A stretch of DNA of 64,000 bases, from positions 3,896 to 67,895 of the forward strand of contig CAZGRP010000020.1 of assembly GCA_964527995.1 (NCBI GenBank), written 5' to 3'. The DNA is from CAZGRP01 sp964527995. Its GTDB lineage: Bacteria > Zhuqueibacterota > Zhuqueibacteria > Oceanimicrobiales > CAZGRP01. The notes under the pieces were generated by a model that made no database searches, had not been told where the DNA came from, and saw only the letters and a program-made list of their open reading frames with translations. A program made the position numbers and the translations under genes. Within the stretch, counting starts at the first letter, position 1. Every line of letters begins with the position of its first letter. Below are positions 26,976 through 34,734 of the stretch, piece by piece.

Positions 26976-27662
26976 ATGGCACTGGTCGAGATAGAAAACC
27001 TTCACAAGACCTATGAGGACAACGGCGTGCCGGTACAGGCACTTCGCGGTGTGAGCCTGCAGGTGGAGTCCGGCGAGTTTACGGCGATTGCAGGGCCGTC
27101 CGGTTCGGGAAAGACGACGCTGCTGAACCTGATTGGAGGGTTGGACGCGGCGACGAAGGGAACGGTTCAGGTTGCCGGCCGCGATCTGGGGCGGATGGCC
27201 AAGGGCCAACTGGCTGATTTTCGCCTGCACAATATCGGCTTCGTGTTCCAGGCCTACAATCTCATCCCGGTCCTATCGGCACTGGAAAACGTCGAGTTCG
27301 TCATGCTCCTCCAGGGCGTCGACGCTGCCACGAGGCGGCGGCGGGCGCAGGCCGTTCTGGACGAGATGGGGATCGGTGAGCTGGCGCACCGGCGCCCCAA
27401 CGAGCTTTCGGGCGGCCAGCAGCAGCGGGTGGCTGTGGCGCGCGCCATCGTCGCTGAGCCGAAGCTGGTTTTGGCGGATGAGCCCACGGCCAACCTCGAT
27501 TCGAAGACCGGCGAGCACCTGCTCGAGCTGATGCGGCAGATGAACGAGCGCAAAGGAGTGACCTTCATCTTCTCCACACACGACCAGATGGTCATGGAGC
27601 ACTCCCGCCGCCTGGTGCAACTCCACGACGGCCAGATCGTCAGCGACGAGGTGCGCAAGTGA
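26976..27662 (+). CDS. LolD/MacB-type ABC transporter ATPase
   Basis: 228 residues, the standard length of LolD-like ATPases. Walker A GPSGSGKTT is at 40-48, Q-loop near 92, signature LSGGQ at 144-148, Walker B LVLADEP at 164-170 and H-loop STHD near 199. The N-terminal VEIENLHKTYEDNGVPVQALRGVSL is typical of the family that powers FtsX/MacB permeases. The ATG follows GAGGGAAG. It is the only ATPase in the window for five FtsX/MacB-type permeases. It overlaps the downstream barrel gene by 4 bases. Confidence 0.92.
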   Translation: MALVEIENLHKTYEDNGVPVQALRGVSLQVESGEFTAIAGPSGSGKTTLLNLIGGLDAATKGTVQVAGRDLGRMAKGQLADFRLHNIGFVFQAYNLIPVLSALENVEFVMLLQGVDAATRRRRAQAVLDEMGIGELAHRRPNELSGGQQQRVAVARAIVAEPKLVLADEPTANLDSKTGEHLLELMRQMNERKGVTFIFSTHDQMVMEHSRRLVQLHDGQIVSDEVRK

Positions 27663-28831
27663 GGCGGCTGCACCGCGTTGCACGCTGGACCTTGCTGTTC
27701 GCTTCGGCGCTGGAGATTGCAGCGGAAACGTCGACGGCTGGAGAGATCTTTCACAGTGGCGCTGTCTCGGTCAACCTGGGCGGGTACTACAAAGACCTGT
27801 TCACTCGCTCGGAGACGTTCTTCGGTCGCGAAACGGTGATCAATGACCTGAAGCGCTACCGCCTTCAGGGCAGCGCCGACGTTGGAAGCTGGCTGCATAT
27901 CGAGACGACGTTCGACAACGAGTGGTACGTCGGCAGCTTTGTGAATAGCTCTGATTTCACACTCGCCCGGCAGCTCCAGCGACCCTTTTTCGTCGACGCC
28001 ACCTGGAAGATCGCCGACGAAAACAGCTTCTACTGGCAGGCGACCGTGTTTCGCGGCTTTGCCCAGTTTTACACGCCGGTCGCCGACATCACTGTTGGCA
28101 GACAGCGGGTTGCCTGGGGCACCGGCCTGGTTTGGAACCCCACCGACCTTCTCAACCCTTTCAATCCGATCCAGTTGGAGCGCCAGGAGCGGCTGGGCGT
28201 GGACGCCGCCCGTGCCGAGGTGCCTCTTGGCATCACGTCGAAGCTGGATCTGGTTTTCGCCCCCCAGAGCAAAGGCCGCAAGAGCAGCGCTGCCGCTCGC
28301 GTGCGTACGACGCTGGCCAATTACGACGTTTCGCTCATGGGCGGCCGCTTCCGCAAGAACACCGTTTTGGGATTCGATTGGTCGGGCGATATCCACGGTG
28401 GCGGCTTCCGGGGTGAGGGCGCGTACACCTTCGCGGACCAGGGCAAGGACTACTTTCGCTTCGTCCTCAGCGGTGACTACACCTTCAGCAACGGGCTTTA
28501 CCTATTCGGTGAGTTCTTTTACAACGGCCAGGGAGCCACGCGCAAGGAGGAGTACGACCTGACTCTGCTGCTCGGAGGAGAGGCAGTCGGTCTGGCGCGG
28601 CTCTATCTGGCCCTGGGCGCCAGCTACGACATCACCCCGCTCTGGCACGGAGATTTTTACGGCATCTTCAACATGACCGATGGCAGCCGCCTCGTCGGAC
28701 CGGCGCTGAGTTACTCGCTGAGCGAGAATGTCGACCTCGCGGCGGGTGTCTACTTCTTCGGCGGCAGCGAAGGTTCCGAGCTGGGAAGCCTGGCGAACAT
28801 CTATTTCGCGCAGTTTCAATGGTTCTTCTGA
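27659..28831 (+). CDS. Predicted outer-membrane beta-barrel protein
   Basis: 390 residues from a GTG overlapping the ATPase gene. An N-terminal signal region (about 1-28) is followed by alternating strands rich in Tyr, Phe and Gly, with the final residues FAQFQWFF; a C-terminal Phe is the usual BAM-recognition signature. Segments such as FVDATWKIADENSFYWQATVFRG resemble porin-type strands. I do not recognise a named family. Its position after LolA-like, permease and ATPase genes suggests that it is the outer-membrane end of an export or lipid-transfer route. Confidence 0.7.
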   Translation: MRRLHRVARWTLLFASALEIAAETSTAGEIFHSGAVSVNLGGYYKDLFTRSETFFGRETVINDLKRYRLQGSADVGSWLHIETTFDNEWYVGSFVNSSDFTLARQLQRPFFVDATWKIADENSFYWQATVFRGFAQFYTPVADITVGRQRVAWGTGLVWNPTDLLNPFNPIQLERQERLGVDAARAEVPLGITSKLDLVFAPQSKGRKSSAAARVRTTLANYDVSLMGGRFRKNTVLGFDWSGDIHGGGFRGEGAYTFADQGKDYFRFVLSGDYTFSNGLYLFGEFFYNGQGATRKEEYDLTLLLGGEAVGLARLYLALGASYDITPLWHGDFYGIFNMTDGSRLVGPALSYSLSENVDLAAGVYFFGGSEGSELGSLANIYFAQFQWFF

Positions 28832-28865
28832 AGGAGGTACCCAGTCAACGCGTGGAGACAAAACC

Positions 28866-29879
28866 ATGTCAACCGTAAGACCCCCAACTTTCACAGACGT
28901 GCTGGAAGCGCGGCGCCTGATTCGCGATTATCTGCAACCGACTCCGCTGCACCATTATCCAGCTCTATCCAAGGTCCTTGGCTGCGAGGCGTACGTCAAA
29001 CACGAGAACCACCAGCCGGTCGGTGCCTTCAAGGTGCGCGGCGGCATCAACCTGTGTGCGCGCTTATCGGAGGAAGAGCGCCGTCGCGGCGTCATCGCTG
29101 CTTCCACCGGCAACCACGGCCAGTCCGTTGCCTATGGCGCTCGACTCTTCGGCGTGAAGGCCACCATCGTCGTACCCGATGAGGCCAATCCCGACAAAGT
29201 CGAAGCGATGCGCAACCTCGGAGCCGATATCGTCTTTCACGGGAAGGATTACGAAGAGTGCAAGAACTTCTGCCAGGCGTATGCCCAGGAGCACGGCATG
29301 CGCTATGTGGACGCCGGAAACGAGCCGCTTCTGATTGCCGGTGTCGCCACCTACACGCTGGAGATCTTCGAGGCGTTGCCGGAGGTGGATGTCATCATTG
29401 TGCCGGTCGGTGGTGGAAGCGGTGCCAGTGGCGCCAGCATTGTGGCCAACGCGATCAATCCGGACGTGCGCATCATCGCCGTGCAGGCTGAAAAGGCACC
29501 GGCGGTCTATGAGTCGTGGAAGTCCGGCGATCGGGTGACGACCGATTCGGCTGACACCTTCGCCGAAGGCCTGGCGACCCTGTCGCCCTTCGATCTGCCG
29601 CTGAACATCCTGCGGGAGCGCGTCAGGCGGTTCGTTTTGGTTTCAGAGGCCGAGATGAGGGCCGCCGTCCGGCTGCTACTCGAAACCACACACAACCTGG
29701 CCGAAGGCGCCGGGGCCGCCTCCACGGCGGCGGCGGTGAAGCTCGGGGAAGAAATCAGAGGAAGAAAAGTCGCGTTGATCTTGAGCGGTGGCAACCTGAC
29801 GATTGCTCAGCTCCGGCAGATCCTTGCTGAGCCGGATAGCAGGCCGTCGCAGCTGAGTCGAGAGGACGATCTGGAATGA
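28866..29879 (+). CDS. Threonine/serine dehydratase-like PLP enzyme
   Basis: 337 residues, fold-type II PLP enzyme. The PLP lysine is Lys56 in GAFKVRGG, the substrate loop is STGNHGQS near 82-89 and the phosphate-binding glycine loop is PVGGGSGASG near 180. There is no C-terminal ACT domain, so it is like catabolic or short biosynthetic threonine dehydratases or serine racemase. It should deaminate threonine or serine to the 2-oxo acid. The ATG is preceded by GGAG. It overlaps the DUF885 gene by 4 bases (ATGA). Confidence 0.87.
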   Translation: MSTVRPPTFTDVLEARRLIRDYLQPTPLHHYPALSKVLGCEAYVKHENHQPVGAFKVRGGINLCARLSEEERRRGVIAASTGNHGQSVAYGARLFGVKATIVVPDEANPDKVEAMRNLGADIVFHGKDYEECKNFCQAYAQEHGMRYVDAGNEPLLIAGVATYTLEIFEALPEVDVIIVPVGGGSGASGASIVANAINPDVRIIAVQAEKAPAVYESWKSGDRVTTDSADTFAEGLATLSPFDLPLNILRERVRRFVLVSEAEMRAAVRLLLETTHNLAEGAGAASTAAAVKLGEEIRGRKVALILSGGNLTIAQLRQILAEPDSRPSQLSREDDLE

Positions 29880-31555
29880 GACATGTTATTCTCTGCCTGG
29901 CCTTGCTGGTGTCGGCCCAGGCGTATGCCCAGCACAACCAGCGCCTCCAGGATTTCGCCGGGGAGTTTTTCGCCTGGCGCGCGGCGACGCAGCCAGCTTC
30001 GGGCGACGACATCCCGCGTGTCGAGCGCCCTGACGGCTGGACGCCCGATTTTTCTCCGCAGGCGCTGGAAAGGTACAAAGCCAGGTACGTTGAGTTTGCC
30101 GAAAGACTGCGAGCCATCCCGAAAGTCGGATGGACCCGCGCCGACAGTGTCGACTACTTATTGCTGCGCGCCGCCATCGAGCGGGTGAACTGGGAACTGA
30201 ACGTCCTGCGCCTGCCCTACCGTGATCCCGGCTTCTACGTGGCCCAGACCCTGGGCTCGGTGTATGAGCTGCTTCTCATTCACTCGGCCATGACGCCGAA
30301 GCGGGCGCGCAACATCATTCTGCGGCTGGAGTCGATCCCGGCGACGGTGGAGCACGCGAAACAGAACCTGGTCGACCCGGTGGCCCCTTTTGCTGACATT
30401 GCTCTGGCTAACCTGCGGGACATTGGAAAGAAGCTGGCGGTGACGGCCGCCGCACTGAAAGAGACGATGCCGCAGTCGCTCCGGCAGCGACTGGACAACG
30501 CCACAGAGGCGGCGGCTGAGGCGCTGGAAGATTACGCTCACTGGATCCAGGCCCAGAGATCAAACATGACCGCGGAGTTCAGCGTGGGGCGGCAGGGATA
30601 CTCCTATTTCCTGAAGAATGTCGCCCTGATTCCATACACTCCCGAGCAGTTGCTGCGTATGGGCCGTCTCGAGTGGAATCGCGCGGTTGCTTTTGACACG
30701 TACGAGCGAGTGCGCAACGCCGCCCTCCCCAGGGCGAAGTTGTTCGCTTCCGTGGCCGAAGAGATCGAGCAGCTCAGGAAGGACGAACTGGCGATCCGGA
30801 AGTTTCTGGAGGAAAGAAACATCCTGTCGGTGCCTGATTGGGTGCGTCACTACCGGTTCGAGAAGATGCCATCCCGTTTGGCTCCACTGGCCTTCCTCGG
30901 GGTGACCGACGATCTCACCTCCGTATCTCGCCTGGACGAGGACGCGGTTCGCTACATCCCCGAGCCGTCGCCCGATTTGCCGTTCTTCTTCCGAACGGCA
31001 GCGCAGGACCCGCGGCCGCTGATGGTCCACGAGGGCATCCCGGGTCACTATTTCCAGCTCGCCCGCTCATGGGCAAATCCCGACCCGATTCGCAGGCACT
31101 ATATCGACTCGGGTGCGAACGAGGGGATCGGCTTTTACGTCGAAGAACTGCTACTGCAGTTCGGATTGTTCGACGACAGCCCACACACACGCGAGATCAT
31201 CTATCGCTTCATGCGACTTCGGGCCCTGCGAGTGGACGTGGACATCAATTTGGGGCTGGGAAACTACGGCATCGAGGAGGCAGCCCGTTACCTGGCTTCG
31301 ACTGTGCCCATGGATTTGCCAACCGCTCGGGCCGAGGCGGGTTTCTTCGCCCTTTCTCCAGGACAGGCCATCTCCTACCAGATCGGAAAGCTGCAGATTC
31401 TGAAGCTCATCGCCGATGCGCAGGTCAGATTGGGAGACAAATTCGATCTGAAGGCCTACCACGATTACATGATGGACAACGGCAACGTGCCCATCGCTCT
31501 GCAACGGTGGGAGTACCTCGGCCTGACGGATGAAGTCCGGAGGTTGTGGCAATGA
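29876..31555 (+). CDS. DUF885 family exported protein (putative metallopeptidase)
   Basis: 559 residues with a signal peptide (about 1-19, ending AYA). The conserved DUF885 signature VHEGIPGHYFQ has His385, Glu386 and His391, a probable zinc site, followed by an ANEGIGFYVEELL helix near 420. The family is related to M2/M3-like alpha-helical metallopeptidases; few members are characterised. It is translationally coupled to the dehydratase gene, which hints at amino-acid or peptide catabolism. Confidence 0.83.
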   Translation: MRHVILCLALLVSAQAYAQHNQRLQDFAGEFFAWRAATQPASGDDIPRVERPDGWTPDFSPQALERYKARYVEFAERLRAIPKVGWTRADSVDYLLLRAAIERVNWELNVLRLPYRDPGFYVAQTLGSVYELLLIHSAMTPKRARNIILRLESIPATVEHAKQNLVDPVAPFADIALANLRDIGKKLAVTAAALKETMPQSLRQRLDNATEAAAEALEDYAHWIQAQRSNMTAEFSVGRQGYSYFLKNVALIPYTPEQLLRMGRLEWNRAVAFDTYERVRNAALPRAKLFASVAEEIEQLRKDELAIRKFLEERNILSVPDWVRHYRFEKMPSRLAPLAFLGVTDDLTSVSRLDEDAVRYIPEPSPDLPFFFRTAAQDPRPLMVHEGIPGHYFQLARSWANPDPIRRHYIDSGANEGIGFYVEELLLQFGLFDDSPHTREIIYRFMRLRALRVDVDINLGLGNYGIEEAARYLASTVPMDLPTARAEAGFFALSPGQAISYQIGKLQILKLIADAQVRLGDKFDLKAYHDYMMDNGNVPIALQRWEYLGLTDEVRRLWQ

Positions 31556-31914
31556 CGTGCTGCTGCCACGAAGCGGCTGTCCAAGAAGTCGAGAATGACC
31601 CTTGGTTTGTCCTTCCTACCGATGATGGCATTCTCTCGGGGGAAAACAGACCTGCACGCCTCGAGTCTCCCTCACCTGCGGAGGCTGAACGGCATCTCCC
31701 TCTAAAGCCTCTCCTTCGAAATGTCCCCTGCTTGGGGTCGTAGCGCACGCCGTCTCATGTTGGCTGGATTGCATCATTTCGAAATGCAATCGGCTGGCGG
31801 TTTGTTCATCTAAAATAGATGCCGCGGCTCGCCCTGAAGCAGCCGCAGCCGAGATGGCGCTGCGCACCTTTCACCCTTGCCCAAGGGCACCAACTTCGTA
31901 ACGGGAGGACAACG
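31556..31914. other. Intergenic region with a hairpin
   Basis: 359 noncoding bases. A perfect 8-bp hairpin, GATTGCAT (31767-31774) / ATGCAATC (31784-31791), encloses and overlaps the 12-bp palindrome CATTTCGAAATG (31775-31786). It has no T-run, so it is more likely an operator than a terminator. The word TTCGAAATG also occurs at about 31719. No other gene or RNA is evident. Confidence 0.4.
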
Positions 31915-32324
31915 ATGGAGATCTCCGTAGGTCAGAAGGCACACCGCACCATAACACTTACCGAGGCGCATGTAAAAGCCTACGCCGAACTGACCGGCGA
32001 TTTAAACCCGCTTCATTTCGACAGGGAATTTGCCGCTCGAACCAGATTCAAAGATCTGGTCGTGCAGGGCGGCCTGACCACCGGCCTCTTACACGCGCTG
32101 GTGGCGATGGACTTGCCGGGCCCGGGAACCGTCTTTCTCAGCCAAAACTGGCAGTTCACGGCGCCCGTCTTCATCGGTGACACCATCACTGCCGAGGCTG
32201 AGGTTGTCAAGGTTCATGAAACCAAGCCGGTCGCGCAACTCCGCATCCGCGTTACCCGGCAGACGGGGGAGACGGTTCTCGAGGGAGAGGCGTGGTGCTA
32301 TACGTTCTCTGACGCAGCAGCGGG
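31915..32324 (+). CDS. MaoC-like (R)-specific enoyl-CoA hydratase, truncated by assembly gap
   Basis: About 136 residues before the gap. The hot-dog fold hydratase motif TGDLNPLHFDREFA (about 23-36), with the catalytic Asp/His pair, and the later FKDLVVQGGLTTGLL are intact. The usual length is about 135-150, so nearly the whole domain is present and the C-terminal end is hidden by 100 N. The ATG at 31915 follows GGGAGG. The likely role is hydration of trans-2-enoyl-CoA or enoyl-ACP. The frame after the gap cannot be connected with certainty. Confidence 0.8.
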
Positions 32325-32424
32325 NNNNNNNNNNNNNNNNNNNNNNNNNNNNNNNNNNNNNNNNNNNNNNNNNNNNNNNNNNNNNNNNNNNNNNNNNNNN
32401 NNNNNNNNNNNNNNNNNNNNNNNN
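32325..32424. other. Assembly gap (100 N)
   Basis: Exactly 100 N, a scaffolding placeholder of unknown true size. The flanks share no obvious overlap, unlike the second gap at 51267. Confidence 0.99.
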
Positions 32425-32500
32425 AGGCAATGTGATGGCGCCGCACCTGCCTAAGCCAGAGGATGCCGGGGTCGAGTCGGCCGGGCCGTGGGGCCCGGGT

Positions 32501-32911
32501 TCATTCACCTGAAAGATCCATCAGGCGGCGGATCTCCGACGCCGGGATGATCGGGCCGCGTCCGATACCCGGGCATTTGAGGGCCTCCCAGTCCCACGCC
32601 AGCCGGCTCGACAGCACGGCTGGCCAGAAGGGGTAGGTGCGGCACTGATCCGGGCGAGCCTCGTAGACCGTGCACCGCATGTTCTGATCGAGGAAGACAC
32701 AGGCCCCGTGCTCGTTGTCAGCCAGAGCGATCCGGTTTTCGATCCGGCGCAGGAATCGCCGGCGGAGCTGGCGTATGGGCAGGCGCAGAAAGGTCGCCAA
32801 ACGGCGGACATCGTCGCGATGCACGTACACATCGCCTTTCTGGCTGCAGCAAGAACCACAGTTCGGCTGGCACTCGAAGCGCAGCCCGTCGCGGTAAAAC
32901 TCGTCTGCCAT
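32501..32911 (-). CDS. YkgJ-family cysteine-cluster protein
   Basis: 136 residues. The cluster motif CQPNCGSCC is at about 14-22, with later Cys in ACVFL, RCTVYEARPDQCRTYPF and KCPG. This is the YkgJ/UPF0153 pattern of eight cysteines, thought to bind zinc or an Fe-S cluster. The exact function is unknown. It lies downstream of fumC in the opposite-facing layout of neighbouring plus-strand genes. Confidence 0.85.
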   Translation of the reverse strand: MADEFYRDGLRFECQPNCGSCCSQKGDVYVHRDDVRRLATFLRLPIRQLRRRFLRRIENRIALADNEHGACVFLDQNMRCTVYEARPDQCRTYPFWPAVLSSRLAWDWEALKCPGIGRGPIIPASEIRRLMDLSGE

Positions 32912-32970
32912 CCTTCACCGACCACGGAGAGTTACGGGAAACCACGGATTGCTGTCGCGGGTTTCAGCGG
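32912..32970. repeat. Possible sentence-like repeat, copy 5
   Basis: Contains ACCACGGAGAG followed by ACCACGGATTGC, resembling the style of the other repeats. It is short, so the assignment is weak. Confidence 0.3.
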
Positions 32971-32975
32971 GACCA

Positions 32976-34367
32976 TCAGAGATTCGGGCCGATCATCTTC
33001 TCTGGCCGCACGATCTTGTCGAATTCCTCGCCGCTCAGGATGCCCAGAGCTATCGCGGCTTCGCGCAAAGTCAGATTTTCCTGGAAAGCTTTCTTGGCAA
33101 TCCTGGCGGCATTGTCGTAGCCCACGTGCGGGTTCAGGGCTGTCACCAGCATCAGCGAGTCATTGAGGTGCTTCTGGATGCGGTCGCGGTTGGGCTCGAT
33201 GCCGACCGCGCAGTGGTCGTTGAAGCTCTCGCAGGTGTCGGCCAGAAGCCGAATCGATTGCAGCAGGTTGTAGATCAGGACCGGTTTGAAGACGTTCAGC
33301 TCGAAGTTGCCGGAGGCACCGGCGAGGTTGATCGTCACATCGTTGCCGATCACCTGGGCAGCCACCATGGTCATGGCTTCGGCCTGGGTTGGGTTGACCT
33401 TGCCGGGCATGATGGAACTGCCGGGCTCGTTGGCCGGAAGGGTGATCTCGCCGATGCCGCAACGCGGTCCCGAGGCCAGCCAGCGGATGTCGTTGGCGAT
33501 TTTCATGAGCGAGGCTGCCAGCGTCTTCAGCGCGCCGCTGGCCATGACGACGGCGTCGTGGGCGGCCAGGGCTTCGAACTTGTTTTCGGCGCTGACAAAG
33601 GGATAGCCGGTGAGATCGGCGATGCGGGCGGCAACCTTTTCGGCGAATTGCGGGTGGGTGTTCAGTCCCGTGCCCACGGCGGTGCCTCCCAGAGCCAGCT
33701 CGTAGAGATGCGGCAGCACAGCGTCAATTCTGTTGAGTCCGTGGTCGAGCTGGGTGACATAGCCGGAGAACTCCTGACCGAGCGTCAGGGGCACGGCGTC
33801 CATCAGGTGGGTGCGGCCGATCTTGATGATATCCCTGAACTGCTCTGATTTCTGCGCCAGGGTGTCGCGCAATCGGGTCACCATGGGGATCAGTCGCTGG
33901 TGAATGCGGTCGACCGCGGCGATATGCATGGCCGTCGGGAAGGTGTCATTGGAGGACTGCGCTTTGTTGACGTCATCGTTGGGATGAACCGGCTTCTTGC
34001 TGCCGAGTTGGCCGCCGCTGATCTCGATTGCGCGGTTGGCAATCACCTCATTGACGTTCATGTTGGTCTGTGTGCCGCTACCGGTTTGCCAGACGACGAG
34101 TGGGAAATGCTCGTCGAGCTTTCCCTCGATGACTTCGTCGGCAGCCTGGACGATGAGGTCTGCCTTCTCAGCCGGCAACAGCCCGAGCTCCCGGTTGACC
34201 AGTGCCGCCGCCTTCTTCAGGATTCCGAAGGCCCAGATCAGCTCGCGCGGAAAACGCTCGCCGCCGATCTTGAAGTTCATCAGCGACCGCGCCGTCTGCG
34301 CCCCGTAGTAGCGATCGCTCGGCACTTTCACTTCCCCCATACTATCGGTTTCGATGCGATACTCCAT
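32976..34367 (-). CDS. fumC: Class II fumarate hydratase
   Basis: 463 residues, full length for FumC. It catalyses fumarate to malate in the TCA cycle as a cytosolic homotetramer. Visible motifs are TGSGTQTNMNVNEV near 96-109, HPNDDVNKAQSSNDTFPTAMH near 129, and the superfamily signature GSSIMPGKVNP near 316. The start ATG has a strong AAGGAGG 6 bases upstream. A promoter about 155 bases upstream gives it a long leader. It is monocistronic or followed by the small YkgJ gene 64 bases downstream. Confidence 0.96.
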   Translation of the reverse strand: MEYRIETDSMGEVKVPSDRYYGAQTARSLMNFKIGGERFPRELIWAFGILKKAAALVNRELGLLPAEKADLIVQAADEVIEGKLDEHFPLVVWQTGSGTQTNMNVNEVIANRAIEISGGQLGSKKPVHPNDDVNKAQSSNDTFPTAMHIAAVDRIHQRLIPMVTRLRDTLAQKSEQFRDIIKIGRTHLMDAVPLTLGQEFSGYVTQLDHGLNRIDAVLPHLYELALGGTAVGTGLNTHPQFAEKVAARIADLTGYPFVSAENKFEALAAHDAVVMASGALKTLAASLMKIANDIRWLASGPRCGIGEITLPANEPGSSIMPGKVNPTQAEAMTMVAAQVIGNDVTINLAGASGNFELNVFKPVLIYNLLQSIRLLADTCESFNDHCAVGIEPNRDRIQKHLNDSLMLVTALNPHVGYDNAARIAKKAFQENLTLREAAIALGILSGEEFDKIVRPEKMIGPNL

Positions 34368-34529
34368 GGGTTCCTCCTTGCTACCAGCGTTTGAAGCGGC
34401 CGGAACACATCGCCCACTCCAGCGCAAGCTCTGCGAACGCGGGCTTGCTTTCAACAGGGTGTGTCCATGCACCTGGGAAAAGGCGCTCGGCCAGAGGGTC
34501 TGCACACACGCTTGGAAACGACTTCAATG

Positions 34530-34558
34530 ATTGTAGGAAGAAATGAGGTAAAAGTCAA
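34530..34558 (-). promoter_or_regulatory. Promoter of fumC
   Basis: Minus strand TTGACT (34558-34553), 17-base spacer, TACAAT (34535-34530). Confidence 0.7.
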
Positions 34559-34655
34559 AGGCCAACGATACTCAAAACGTCCGGATAGGTGCCGGCTCAG
34601 GCATCTCAGGCCGCGTCCGCATTGCCCCCTTAGCGACAGCCGAGGGATTCCGTGG

Positions 34656-34684
34656 TTGACATGATCGCCGGTTCTCGCTATATT
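34656..34684 (+). promoter_or_regulatory. Promoter of the amidase gene
   Basis: TTGACA (34656-34661), 17 bases, TATATT (34679-34684), 50 bases upstream of the start codon. Confidence 0.78.
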
Positions 34685-34734
34685 GCACCACTGGCTTCAA
34701 TCCCTGGCCTGCGAACTTGAAGGGATGCGACGAC

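Larger units (their letters stand above)
34368..34734. other. Divergent intergenic region between fumC and the amidase
   Basis: 367 bases with no ORF of note. It holds the minus-strand fumC promoter at 34530-34558 and the plus-strand amidase promoter at 34656-34684. The fumC leader of about 155 bases has no structure that I recognise as a known riboswitch. Confidence 0.7.
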
